A DNA stretch of 64,000 nucleotides from Paradesertivirga mongoliensis (lineage in GTDB: Bacteria; Bacteroidota; Bacteroidia; Sphingobacteriales; Sphingobacteriaceae): assembly GCF_024436395.1 (NCBI RefSeq), contig NZ_JAFMZO010000004.1, forward strand, positions 186,001 through 250,000, written 5' to 3'. Shown one piece after another: positions 16,690 through 26,012 of the stretch. The notes under the pieces were generated by a model. It was not told where the DNA came from. It saw nothing but the letters and a program-made list of their open reading frames with translations, and made no database searches. Every line of letters begins with the position of its first letter. The stretch's first letter is position 1. A program made the position numbers and the translations under genes.

Positions 16690-17571
16690 TTACTCTTTTC
16701 TTGTACCGAATCTGCTTTGCTGTCCTCCATATAACGCCACAATTACCATGGCAGTTCCGGCTATGGTGTATAGGGTTATTGGTTCGTCCATGATTATCCA
16801 GGCATAAGCGAATCCGAATAAGGGGCAAAGAAACAACCATAGAGATGCTTTAACTGCATCGATCCGTAAAAGGTGGAACCAGCAGATCAACCCCACAACG
16901 GAAACAGCGAGGCTGAGCCAAAGAACAGAAGCAGTAAAGCGTATATCCCAGTTTACCTGATCATAGCTACTTAGCAAGAATGTAAACGGCAGCAGAAAGA
17001 TGCCTCCCAGAAATACCTGCCAGCCGTTGATAAGCAAATTGGGTAACCGCCAGTTAACCGATGCATAATAAACGCTGGCAAATGAAACCGCCACCATACT
17101 CAGGAGAAGAAGGAGAAGCCCTCCGATGGTGCCATAGCTATTCTCGAGCAAGGGCCAGGCTGCAAGCACAATTCCTGCCATACCCAGAACAATACAGAGA
17201 ATTTCTATTAATGATGGTTTTCTATTCAGCAAAAATGCAGAGAGGATAACAATAATAAGAGGGTTGGTAGAAACCGCCAGACTTCCAATACCAGCTGCGG
17301 TATTTTTCATGGCATATACATACAAGCCGAGGTACAGACTCGTGTTTAGAAGCCCAAAGATGCCGAGTTGTCTCCACTCTACCTTATTTGGCAAACGATA
17401 ATTATCTCCTGTTTTCGTCAGATAGGAGAAGCCCAACAGAATAAATCCGGCAATGAAGAACCGTATATTCGCCAACACGAGGGGAGGTGCTGATTCTACT
17501 CCAAACTTCGTAGCGACAGAAGCTGATGCCCACAGAGCAGAAAATATAATGCCTATTAATACCTGTTTCAA
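16690..17571 (-). CDS. EamA/DMT-family metabolite transporter
   Basis: The 293-residue protein consists of about ten transmembrane helices in two EamA repeats. The first repeat runs from VLIGIIFSALWASASVATKF, with the usual A-x-x-F-x-x-x-K at its start, to IVLGMAGIVLAAWPLL. The second begins IGGLLLLLLSMVAVSFASVYYA. The second repeat ends with IMDEPITLYTIAGTAMVIVALYG, the typical E-P-(I/L)-T motif. DMT transporters export amino acids, drugs or other metabolites by proton antiport across the inner membrane; the substrate cannot be read from sequence. It is convergent with the sensor kinase gene and probably transcribed alone. Confidence 0.9.
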   Translation of the reverse strand: MKQVLIGIIFSALWASASVATKFGVESAPPLVLANIRFFIAGFILLGFSYLTKTGDNYRLPNKVEWRQLGIFGLLNTSLYLGLYVYAMKNTAAGIGSLAVSTNPLIIVILSAFLLNRKPSLIEILCIVLGMAGIVLAAWPLLENSYGTIGGLLLLLLSMVAVSFASVYYASVNWRLPNLLINGWQVFLGGIFLLPFTFLLSSYDQVNWDIRFTASVLWLSLAVSVVGLICWFHLLRIDAVKASLWLFLCPLFGFAYAWIIMDEPITLYTIAGTAMVIVALYGGQQSRFGTRKE

Positions 17572-17740
17572 AGTGCGACAAATGTAAAGCTAAGCAGCAA
17601 ACTGCGCCACTGTGTTTCGTTTCTTTACATTGAGGTAACCGTACCCTGCCTGCTTTGCAGCATATGAATTCGGAAACAATTGTAGCTCAGCAAAATTTCT
17701 AAGAAAGACTCTGCGGGAATAAAGCGTCTTATAAAAAAAC

Positions 17741-19315
17741 TTACCACTCGTCTGTCCTGAACGGAGATGCCGGCAGGTTTTCCTTGCTGCTGTAAATGCT
17801 GATCAGCGGGTTTTTTGCCCATGCGTACCGCACAGCTACCGGCTTTGTTATATCCGGACTGCTCACCAGAATAGTATTGCCTATTATTTGAGCCTCAGCC
17901 TGAACAAACTTTTTGTCCTCGCCTGCAATGGCAAAGCCCTGCAGCTTTCCCGATTTTGCTGTCAGGCCCGCATCGGTGTGTTTGAAATATAAACGAATCT
18001 TATTTCCTTCAACCTGCAATCTATCATACAAAGGTCCCGAATAGGCTACATCTTTCTGGCCATATGCCAAAGCCAGGGCCGCTAATGAAAGTCTTCGGCC
18101 AATTTCTTGCTTATTTTTTGGATGTATGTTTCCGGGGTTTTGAGGGTCTGCATTGTCTATGGCCACAACCATTGCAGTATTGGGGATCGAGAGATTTTTT
18201 CGCTGAGCGTCTCTAACAGAAACCATCGGATCTTCCTTCACCGGCTCTGTGATCAGATTCCCGTGGTTTGCCAGCTGGACGTAAATGAATGGAAAGTCGC
18301 CCTGTTTCCATTGCTTTCTCCAGTCGGTTATTAAGGCTTCCATGATCTCCCTGTAAATGTCCGCCGACGGATAATTTGACTCACCCTGGTACCACAGGGC
18401 GCCCCGTATAGCGAACGGAGCAAGTGGAGCTACCATGCCATTCCACATCACAAACGGACTGTGCTGATCCCGCTCAGGGTTAACAGCAGTTCGCGGTTTT
18501 CTTGGAGCCGGTTTGCCTTCAGCCCTTGCTTTTGCAGTATCCAGTCTCCACTGATTTAGGTCCCTTGCTGCTTTATTGAGCAGGGCAGTATCCGTGTTCG
18601 CTTTTGCATATTGCTCAAGCTTATCGCGAAAAGCGGTTAAAAGTCTGGTAAACTTCGGGTTAGCCTCTAAGGCGGGCTTGCTGGTCCATGCCTCCGCGGT
18701 ACTGGCTCCATATGCTGTTACTACAAGGCCAACCGGCACTTTAAGTTTTTTTTGAAGATTGCGCGCAAAGAAATAGGCCGCTGCCGACATATGTCCTACA
18801 GTTTTTGGAGTCACAATCTCCCAGCCAGGTGTTTTAATTTCGTCCAAAACCGGAACACTCGGCGTGAAGTCTGCATCAATTACCCGTATTAGCGGATAAT
18901 CGGCATTTGCCAGTTCTTCAGCTTCATTAAATACTCCGGCCCAATTACGGTCTTCTTTAGCCACGGTCATGTCCATGTTAGACTGGCCAGAGCAAAGCCA
19001 GACCTCGCCTATATAAATATCGTGAAGTGTTAGGGTGTTCTTCCCCTTTACGGTCATAATGTAGGGGCCGCCCGCCGAAAATTTATCAAAATATAACATC
19101 CACTTACCATTTGCCGCAGCAGTAGCTTGTTTCGTTTGTCTGTTAAACGTTATTCTTACCTGTTCACCCGGGTCAGCCCATCCCCAAACCGGCACCGGCT
19201 TGTCGCGCTGAAGAACCATATGACTCGAAAAAACACTGGCAACCCGTACGTTGGCTTTGAGGTTTTGAGCGATCAGAAATGCAAATAGCAGACAGGAAAT
19301 TTTCAGCGATTTCAT
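17741..19315 (-). CDS. Sialate O-acetylesterase-like SGNH esterase, exported
   Basis: The 524-residue protein has a signal peptide (MKSLKISCLLFAFLIAQNLK) and a beta-sandwich start typical of the family (VFSSHMVLQRDKPVPVWGWA). The SGNH hydrolase core follows: block I is WLCSGQSNMDM with the nucleophilic serine (about residue 115), and the GALWYQGESNYPSA segment (about 300-315) is the second hallmark, with the glutamine and glutamate of the Y-Q-G-E-S-N motif. The late NIHPKNKQEIGRRL segment supplies the catalytic histidine. Members remove acetyl groups from sialic acids or, in plant-degrading Bacteroidota, from xylan or pectin. The pectin and hemicellulose context favours plant acetyl-ester substrates, but that is inference. 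Confidence 0.88.
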   Translation of the reverse strand: MKSLKISCLLFAFLIAQNLKANVRVASVFSSHMVLQRDKPVPVWGWADPGEQVRITFNRQTKQATAAANGKWMLYFDKFSAGGPYIMTVKGKNTLTLHDIYIGEVWLCSGQSNMDMTVAKEDRNWAGVFNEAEELANADYPLIRVIDADFTPSVPVLDEIKTPGWEIVTPKTVGHMSAAAYFFARNLQKKLKVPVGLVVTAYGASTAEAWTSKPALEANPKFTRLLTAFRDKLEQYAKANTDTALLNKAARDLNQWRLDTAKARAEGKPAPRKPRTAVNPERDQHSPFVMWNGMVAPLAPFAIRGALWYQGESNYPSADIYREIMEALITDWRKQWKQGDFPFIYVQLANHGNLITEPVKEDPMVSVRDAQRKNLSIPNTAMVVAIDNADPQNPGNIHPKNKQEIGRRLSLAALALAYGQKDVAYSGPLYDRLQVEGNKIRLYFKHTDAGLTAKSGKLQGFAIAGEDKKFVQAEAQIIGNTILVSSPDITKPVAVRYAWAKNPLISIYSSKENLPASPFRTDEW

Positions 19316-19474
19316 TGTGCATGTATAAATTGGTTGCAGCGAACATGGCTTTTATAATGATAAGATGCAAACGGAGCGGCCAAAAGAACTGTAATAATTT
19401 AGTGATAGACGTTGAATCTTCTATCTGCGGACGAAGCAAACGAGGAGGAATTATCGTCTAATTTTAAATAAGTC

Positions 19475-20061
19475 TCACCTGAACTGTTTAGGCTTTAGCC
19501 TCTGAGCCGCAAGTTCTGCCACCTCTTTTATTCGGTTTTCTCTGGTTTGGGGCCGTTTCGCCAGCGCAATCCATGTCAGGATCATCTTTTTTGCCGACTT
19601 GCTTAAACTGAAGAAAAAGTCGCCGGAACCCGGGTGTTTTTCGAATTCCTTTTCGAGTTCCGAAGGTATCTCCAGTTTCTCAACCTCATCCAGGACGGTC
19701 CAGTAACCGTTAGCTTTTGCAATCCTGATGCTTTTATAACCCGCTTCTCCATTAAGCCATCTTTAATAAGTTGCTCTACTTTCGCTTTATTGATCTTAGA
19801 CCACATACTGTTAGCCTTCCGTTTAGTAAAGAACTGTACGAATTGCCGGTCGTCTACAGATTTTCTGGTACTGTCTATCCAGCCAAAGCAAAGTGCTTCG
19901 TCAACTGCTTCGCTCCAGGAGATGCTTGGTATATTCGATTGCTTTTTGTACTGAACAAGCCAGACAGATTGCTTTAAAGTATGGTTGTCTTTTAACCATT
20001 GTCTCCATTCTTGTCTGTCCTTTGCATAAAAGGTCTCGGCTTCTGGTTTTGTAAGTTGCAT
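19475..20061 (-). pseudogene. YdeI/OmpD-associated family protein, frameshifted
   Basis: From the ATG at 20061 (MQLTKPEAETFYAKDRQEWR) the frame follows the YdeI family, including QSVWLVQYKKQ, SWSEAVDEALCFGWIDSTRK and FFTKRKANSMWSKINKAKVE. Near 19745-19760, after EQLIKDGLMEK, the family text stops in that frame. The adjacent frame resumes at once with GYKSIRIAKANGYWTVLDEV and continues to KLEIPSEL, the SALAKRPQTRENRIKE-type ending (here ALAKRPQTRENRIKE) and a stop at 19475. A single-base insertion or deletion thus splits a normal 195-residue gene. The intact family includes proteins that protect against bacteriocins or antibiotics. It could also be a sequencing error, since both halves look unspoilt. 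Confidence 0.8.
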
Positions 20062-20271
20062 TTTGGATTTAGTTACGCAACACACAAGTTTTTAAATATC
20101 GTCTATACATCATGTGCATGCGTTGATTGTGAATAGATTAAAAATAATGTTTAATCGATGCCGGAATTTTATAAATTTACGGTAACCAAGATATAAACTA
20201 TTTCATTCTGAAATAATCTATCCATATTAAATCATTTCAGGAAATAGGTTTGTCGCCTGTTAAACCGTTTC

Positions 20272-23200
20272 ATGTGTTGTTTAAATAAAGGAAATTGTTT
20301 TGCTCTCCTGCAGATTGTCTTTATGCTGTTTGCGGGTATGTGCTACTGTCAGCCTGCGGGCCTGAAGTTTGTACATATAACCTCTCAGGATGGCTTGGCC
20401 CAAAATACCATTCATGGAATAATCAAAGATAAGTATGGCTTTATGTGGTTTGGTACCTGGGACGGACTGTGCCGGTACGACGGATATTCTTTTAAGACCT
20501 ATATGTATGATCCGGATGACCCGACAAGTATTAACAACAACCGCATACATAATATCATTAAAGACAAAGACCAGAACATATGGATACGGACCTTCGATAA
20601 CGACGCCTTATGCCGGTACAGCTACGAGCATGATAATTTTGAAAGGATTCCGAGAGAAAAGCTTCCCCAGTCGTTCTTCGACCTTACTAACCGCAGAAAG
20701 CATGTAGAAACCGTCAATGTCTTCTATCGCCATCTAAAGTGGAATATTGATATCACAACAAATTCGCTTATTGAAACAGATATCACGAACAGCCAAAAGA
20801 AAGTTTATCAAAAAAGCGTGGTAAAGCCCTGGTCACTGGGCGATTCGTATGTTACCGATCTCTATAAAGACGATCATAATATTTTTTGGGCAGGAACCTA
20901 TAGCAATGGTATTAACAAGGCTAACTTAAATTTGAAGCCCTTTGAGCACTATTATAATGACCCGCTAAGCAAAGGTTCGATAATTGACAACAATGTTAGG
21001 GGCATCTGCGAAGATAAGGCCGGAAACTTATGGATCGGGACTAGGGACAAAGGCATCACCGTGATACGGGGACAATCTTACCAGCATATTGTTAAGGACG
21101 GAACCAAAACCATAAACGATAACCAGATAAGAAGCATTTACTGCGACAGCCGGGGCGTAATTTGGATAGGTACAAAAAGCGGGTTAAACAGTTACGATCC
21201 ATCCACTGATACCTTTCGCGATTTTACACATAATGGTTTGAACAGTATTTCCGTGTTTGGAATTACCGAGGATAAGGAACGTAATCTGCTTTTTGCAAGC
21301 TGGAATGGTATTTATAAGTTTATTTATTCCCAAAATAAGCTGGTTCATTTTGATTTTACGAATACCCCCGTCGACAGATACTCCAGAGTAATCACTCAAG
21401 ACAGCAAAGGCCAGATATGGGTAGGAGCGGAAGGAATTGGCGGATTGAGCGGAGGGATAACTGTTTTAAAGCCGGTTAAGGGAAAAACCGCTTATGAAAT
21501 TGTAAGGCATTTCTTTCACAAACCTGGTACGAATTCTATCAGCGATAATAGGATTTTCAGTATTTACGAAGACAGACGTGGAATTATCTGGATTGGAACC
21601 GGCAACGGCCTGGATTGCTATGATCCGAAAAGAAATAAGTTCAGCAATTTGTCTTCAACGGCTAAATTCCCCCGATCATCTATTGCCGCTATTACCGAAG
21701 ACGATAATGGCTATCTCTGGATTAGTCATAAAAAAGGAATCTCAAAACTCGATACCAAAACCCTCGGGCTGCGGAATTTTACTTTACAGGATGGCCTGCA
21801 GAGTAACGAATTTTCGGATGGGGCAGTTTACAAAAGCCGCTTTCATAACAAGCTTTATTTTGGCGGGAATAATGGTTTTAATGTTTTCAATCCCGATAGC
21901 ATACTTCCTGAAAAAACGCTGCCAAATACGGTGCTGACAGACCTTCAGATTTTGCATCAGCGGGTAGGCATAAACGAAAAGATAAACGGAAGAGTAGTTT
22001 TGTCGAAGCCCTTGTACCTTACTGATAAAATAGAACTAAGCTCTGGGGACAAAAGTATTGTTATCGAATTTGCCGGGTTGCATTATTCCAATCCAAAAGC
22101 AAATAAATACGCATTTAAGCTCGAAGGCTTTGATAAAGACTGGGTGCATACCGACGCGGGCAGAAGAATTGCAACCTACTCGAATCTCGCACCTGGAAAG
22201 TATACTTTCAAAGTTATTTCTTCAAATAGCGATGGGATCTGGAATCTAAAACCAGCCGTATTAAATATCGAAGTGTTGCCCCCGCTCTGGGCGAGCACCT
22301 GGGCTTATTTATTTTATGGCCTGTTGCTTGCTGTGGCTGCTTATGCCTACCATCATTACGCCACAAAATTTACCCGGCTGCAATCAAAACTGGCATATGA
22401 AGTACTGATACATGAGAAGGAGAATGAGCTTCACCAAAACAAACTGGAGTTCTTTACGAACATCTCACACGAAATTAAAACTCCACTCACTTTAATTCTT
22501 GCACCCATAGAGCGGCTGCTCGGCTTATTAGGCGAAAATCAGGTTATCCGGACGCAGCTGACAACTATGCAAACAAATGGAAACCGTCTGTTAAAACTAG
22601 TTAACGAGCTGCTTGATTTCAGGAAACTTGAAACCGGAAACAAGGATCTTGAACTCAAGAAAGCCGATGCAGTACATTTTTTAAACTGCATAGTTTCTTC
22701 ATTTAAGCCGCTTGCCGATATCAAGGGCGTAAACCTTGTGTTAGATTGTGCTCCGCGGCAATGCCATTGCTACTTTGATGAAGATAAGCTCGAAAAAGTT
22801 ATATCGAACTTATTATCCAATGCGCTGAGATTTACCCCCGTTTCCGGGACGATCAGAGCAAGTTTCAGATTAAACGAACATCCCGGCACCGAGCCCGGAT
22901 TCGTAAGTATAAAAGTGATAAACCAGGGAACTTGTATACCCGGGGAAGAATTAGAACTCATATTTAAACCATTTCAACAAGGTTCCGGAAACAGGCAGGG
23001 GGGAACCGGTATCGGGCTGGCCTACAGTAAAAGTTTGGTCGAACTTCAGGGCGGGCGCATCAGTGCAAGCAGCAAGCGGCTGAATTATGACCTGGCCGAG
23101 ACTTGCTTCACCGTGGAACTGCCACTTCACCTTCATACCGATGCTACTTTTCAGGAATCTAAAAGCGTTAGCGAGCAGTTGCTTGACGATATACATCTGC

Positions 23201-24066
23201 CAGATATCCCGGGCGTATTTTCGGGAATAAAAACGCAGATGAAAATCGAGGAGAATAAACTCCTCATTGACGGAAAGTTACCGCTGATACTTCTTGTTGA
23301 AGATAATGTGGAACTGAGGCGGTATTTGAAAGAATTCTTTTTAAGCGGATACTCGGTGCTTGAAGCTGAAAACGGTAAAGAGGGACTGAAGCTGGCATTG
23401 CAGGAACATCCCGACCTCATCATAACCGATGTGATGATGGCTGAAATGAATGGCTTCGAATTCTGCAAAAAAATAAAATCTGATTTAAAATCAGCGCACA
23501 TCCCTGTCATTCTGTTAACAGCCAAGTCACCTCTGGAGGATAAGATCGAAGGGATCGAGATGGGAGCAGACGACTATATAACCAAGCCTTTCAGTCTGAG
23601 TTTTCTGGCAGCCAGGGTCAAAACGCTGCTGATCGCAAGGAATCAGCTGAAAGAAAAGTACAGAAAAACTGCATCTCTGAGGCCTTCAGCAGAGATCCCG
23701 AGCTCTCCGGATGAAAAGCTGCTTAGAAAAGTTAAGCTCTATGTAGAGGATCAACTGTCGAATTGTAACCTCTCTGTCGATGATATTTGCGAAGCCGCAG
23801 GTTTTGGCCGCACTCAGCTTTATGCTAAGATAAAAGGTATGACCGGATTGAATCTTGCCGAATTAATCAAAGAGATGAGACTGGAACGTGCCAAGCAGTT
23901 ACTAAAAGATAGAAAATTCAATGTCAGTGAAGTAGCGTTTATGGTTGGCTTCTCAGAAGTAGACTATTTTAGAAAGTGCTTCAAAGCGGAATTTGGAATC
24001 ACTCCATCCGAATTCGCTAAAATCAGTTCAGACAGCAAGCATAAATTGCAGGACGGAATTGAGTAA
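20272..24066 (+). CDS. Hybrid two-component system (HTCS) sensor-regulator
   Basis: All HTCS modules occur in one 1264-residue polypeptide. After a signal peptide (to about residue 26) come two-component propeller blades (repeated D-x-x-G-x-(I/L)-W-I-G-T units such as LWIGTRDKGI and IIWIGTGNGLDCYDP, about 30-560). A Y_Y_Y domain follows (YAFKLEGFDKDWVHTDAGRR, about 610-670), then a transmembrane helix (WAYLFYGLLLAVAAYAY, about 680-700). The kinase has H733 in NISHEIKTPLT and the N/G boxes (ISNLLSNALRFTP, GTGIGLAYS). The receiver has D1053 in ITDVMMAEMNGFE and K-P-F at its end. An AraC-type helix-turn-helix domain closes it (about 1155-1250). HTCS proteins sense oligosaccharides in the periplasm and activate neighbouring glycan-use genes. 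Downstream lie two beta-helix lipoprotein genes whose upstream regions share direct repeats that this AraC domain could bind. Confidence 0.95.
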   Translation: MCCLNKGNCFALLQIVFMLFAGMCYCQPAGLKFVHITSQDGLAQNTIHGIIKDKYGFMWFGTWDGLCRYDGYSFKTYMYDPDDPTSINNNRIHNIIKDKDQNIWIRTFDNDALCRYSYEHDNFERIPREKLPQSFFDLTNRRKHVETVNVFYRHLKWNIDITTNSLIETDITNSQKKVYQKSVVKPWSLGDSYVTDLYKDDHNIFWAGTYSNGINKANLNLKPFEHYYNDPLSKGSIIDNNVRGICEDKAGNLWIGTRDKGITVIRGQSYQHIVKDGTKTINDNQIRSIYCDSRGVIWIGTKSGLNSYDPSTDTFRDFTHNGLNSISVFGITEDKERNLLFASWNGIYKFIYSQNKLVHFDFTNTPVDRYSRVITQDSKGQIWVGAEGIGGLSGGITVLKPVKGKTAYEIVRHFFHKPGTNSISDNRIFSIYEDRRGIIWIGTGNGLDCYDPKRNKFSNLSSTAKFPRSSIAAITEDDNGYLWISHKKGISKLDTKTLGLRNFTLQDGLQSNEFSDGAVYKSRFHNKLYFGGNNGFNVFNPDSILPEKTLPNTVLTDLQILHQRVGINEKINGRVVLSKPLYLTDKIELSSGDKSIVIEFAGLHYSNPKANKYAFKLEGFDKDWVHTDAGRRIATYSNLAPGKYTFKVISSNSDGIWNLKPAVLNIEVLPPLWASTWAYLFYGLLLAVAAYAYHHYATKFTRLQSKLAYEVLIHEKENELHQNKLEFFTNISHEIKTPLTLILAPIERLLGLLGENQVIRTQLTTMQTNGNRLLKLVNELLDFRKLETGNKDLELKKADAVHFLNCIVSSFKPLADIKGVNLVLDCAPRQCHCYFDEDKLEKVISNLLSNALRFTPVSGTIRASFRLNEHPGTEPGFVSIKVINQGTCIPGEELELIFKPFQQGSGNRQGGTGIGLAYSKSLVELQGGRISASSKRLNYDLAETCFTVELPLHLHTDATFQESKSVSEQLLDDIHLPDIPGVFSGIKTQMKIEENKLLIDGKLPLILLVEDNVELRRYLKEFFLSGYSVLEAENGKEGLKLALQEHPDLIITDVMMAEMNGFEFCKKIKSDLKSAHIPVILLTAKSPLEDKIEGIEMGADDYITKPFSLSFLAARVKTLLIARNQLKEKYRKTASLRPSAEIPSSPDEKLLRKVKLYVEDQLSNCNLSVDDICEAAGFGRTQLYAKIKGMTGLNLAELIKEMRLERAKQLLKDRKFNVSEVAFMVGFSEVDYFRKCFKAEFGITPSEFAKISSDSKHKLQDGIE

Positions 24067-24447
24067 TATATGAACCGACTCTGCCTGAGTGTGCACCGCC
24101 AGGATACTTTGACAATTTTACAGCACACTTCCGAACGCTAAACCAAGCTATTCCGAACAAAAGTACTCGTTTTCCTGGCGTCACAGCTCCATCTTTACAA
24201 TAGGCAACCGCAATTGAAATAGACTGGCAATCACCGGTTTTGTCGAATGCCTGCAACCAAAGTATTGACATAGCTCGGATTAATGGCCACTTAAATAGGT
24301 ACATCTGAAATGGGTCGCATCTGATTAGAAAAGCCACTCATAATAAATACAAGCCGGCCAGGCCACCTATCTACGTCAAGTCGAAAAAAAGAGGACGCCG
24401 AAAATCTCAAGAGTAGGCATTATATTATAAACCAGTTATAAAACCAA
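24067..24447 (+). other. Leader region of the first beta-helix gene
   Basis: About 340 bp here are recognisably related to 25684-26012, upstream of the second beta-helix gene. Shared blocks include the paired TTCCGAAC sites, AGTATTGACATAG (near 24260), GGGTCGCATC (near 24310), CCACTCATAATAA, and a 33-nt block at 24388-24420 that matches 25955-25987 with one mismatch. No gene lies in it, and the distance suggests a long 5' untranslated leader. Confidence 0.6.
24129..24197 (+). promoter_or_regulatory. Paired TTCCGAAC sites and candidate promoter, copy 1
   Basis: TTCCGAAC occurs at 24129-24136 and again at 24151-24158, a 22-bp period, two turns of the helix, as expected for a dimeric AraC-type regulator. 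Twelve bases on is a T-rich -33-like element (24170-24173), then CATCTTTA (24190-24197), which matches four of the six fixed positions of the Bacteroidota -7 element TAnnTTTG. Binding by the HTCS encoded just upstream is inferred. Confidence 0.55.
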
Positions 24448-25476
24448 ATGAAAAAAATCAATTCATTCAGGAGTTCGTTCCTGAAAGTCGCAGCTTTAGC
24501 TGCCGTAATCGCAATTGCTGGCTGTAGCAAGTCTGATAATCCTGCAAGCGAAGAATCTTCATCGGTTGCAGGAGGGGGCAAAAACCCTGCAACAGTTAAA
24601 GCTTACACAAACGAGGTGAGATCTAATGGATCGGGAGGTTACATTTGGCGCACCGACGGCGTAGACAGAGGAACCACGAGTAGTCTTTCAACAGCGATTA
24701 AAAATTGCATGCGTGCTAATACTCATGTCGATATCATAACCGGTGGCAATTTAACCGAGCCGATTGTTATACCTGGAGATAATGTAAGACTATGGTTTCA
24801 TAATGTTACGATTTACAGAAAACACAGTGGTAATGGTATTACAAATACTCGAAATGGTTTTGAATGTCACGACCTGATTTTGCGAGACGGCAGTAATGGC
24901 TATGGAATTCGCAGCAGCAGGGCCAGCAATCTTAAATTTAACAATGTTAGAATCTATAATAGCCCCTGGATCTCGATGCGAATAGACAGCAGAGAGAGCG
25001 AGGCATGGAACTATACCATCTACAACCTTACCGTAACAAACTGCACATTCGACGGGGGCGGTGGTCACGGGCTTGAGACATACGGTATAGACGGGGTTAA
25101 CATACAAAACATCGTTGCCAGAAATAAGGCAGAATGCGGGGTACTACTCAACCAGACCAAAAACGGAACTGTCGGTACGATAAATGCTTATCGTTGTGCT
25201 ACCAACACCGGTTATGCAGGCTATCGTTTGGCTAATACCTGCAGTAACATTACTACCGAGATGTTATATGCTGATCAATGTGGCAGAGGATACTTTGTGC
25301 TTTCAGGCAGCAATAACACCACTTTAAAGAACTGCCGGATCACAAATGGCACCGGTATCGGCGTTTGGCTTGAAAACGTAGCAAATTGCAAAGTTCTGGC
25401 TGGATGTACCAATGACGGCGTTTCGGTTAGCGGATCAGGTAGCTATGCTAATGTTAGCACCAGCGGCTGTCCATAA
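24448..25476 (+). CDS. Right-handed beta-helix lipoprotein (pectate-lyase-like fold)
   Basis: The 342-residue protein has a lipoprotein signal (ALAAVIAIAGC, then SKSD) and a repetitive body in which each coil has one asparagine- or cysteine-rich turn: NVTIYRKHSGNGI, DLILRDGSNGYGIRSSRAS, NVRIYNSPWISMRIDS, NLTVTNCTFDGGGGHGLETY, NIVARNKAECGVLLN and TTLKNCRITNGTGIGVWLEN. This pattern is that of the parallel beta-helix fold used by polysaccharide lyases and GH28/GH110 enzymes. No catalytic residues of a named PL or GH family were recognised. It lies 381 bp after the HTCS stop, is a paralogue of the gene at 26013, and is probably HTCS-controlled. It should be lipid-anchored at the outer membrane. 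Confidence 0.8.
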   Translation: MKKINSFRSSFLKVAALAAVIAIAGCSKSDNPASEESSSVAGGGKNPATVKAYTNEVRSNGSGGYIWRTDGVDRGTTSSLSTAIKNCMRANTHVDIITGGNLTEPIVIPGDNVRLWFHNVTIYRKHSGNGITNTRNGFECHDLILRDGSNGYGIRSSRASNLKFNNVRIYNSPWISMRIDSRESEAWNYTIYNLTVTNCTFDGGGGHGLETYGIDGVNIQNIVARNKAECGVLLNQTKNGTVGTINAYRCATNTGYAGYRLANTCSNITTEMLYADQCGRGYFVLSGSNNTTLKNCRITNGTGIGVWLENVANCKVLAGCTNDGVSVSGSGSYANVSTSGCP

Positions 25477-25518
25477 TTAAAGAAATACAAGTGACCTGTA
25501 CGGTCATGCTATTCAAAA

Positions 25519-25546
25519 GAGGCTGCGTTTAGCAGCCTCCTTTTTG
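25519..25546 (+). terminator. Rho-independent terminator after the first beta-helix gene
   Basis: GAGGCTGC (25519-25526) pairs with GCAGCCTC (25532-25539) around GTTTA and is followed by CTTTTTG. It ends transcription 40 bp after the stop and separates the two paralogous genes into independent transcripts. Confidence 0.85.
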
Positions 25547-26012
25547 TTCTGCAATGTAATCGACCAACCCGCGATACTCCGGCTGGCTGTTGAAGTTTAA
25601 GGGAGTTATCCTTCAGGGCGAATTGAATATGAAACTTAGTAGCTGATGCTGCGCTGATAATCCCGGGTGAGTTGTGCTTAATATCTGGTTGTAATCTTTA
25701 CAGAACACTTCCGAACGATAATCGCAGATATTTCGAACAAAAATACTCGTTGCCCTACCGCGGCACCTTCCATCTTTACATGGAGGTTAAAGCATTCTGA
25801 TATTGATGTTTAACCGAATAGTATTGACATAGATCATTATAATGGTCATTAATGAAATGAGTAATTAAATATGAGTCGCATCCGGTGAGAACAGCCACTC
25901 ATAATAACGACAATAACCCGACCAAGCCAACATTATCTACGTCAAGCCTATACAAAAGAGGACGCCGAAAATCTTAAGAGTAGGCATAACCAATAACCAA
26001 ATTATTAACCAA
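25547..26012 (+). other. Leader region of the second beta-helix gene
   Basis: The right two thirds (from about 25684) duplicate the leader of the first gene, as described there; the left part (25547-25683) has no counterpart in the first leader and no gene. The two leaders have drifted more outside the shared blocks than inside them. Confidence 0.55.
25709..25778 (+). promoter_or_regulatory. Paired TTCCGAAC sites and candidate promoter, copy 2
   Basis: TTCCGAAC at 25709-25716 and TTTCGAAC at 25731-25738 keep the 22-bp period of copy 1 with one mismatch. A TTG at 25750-25752 and CATCTTTA at 25771-25778, 18 bp apart, form the promoter candidate. The spacing from the repeats to the TTG is 12 bases in both copies. 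Confidence 0.55.
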
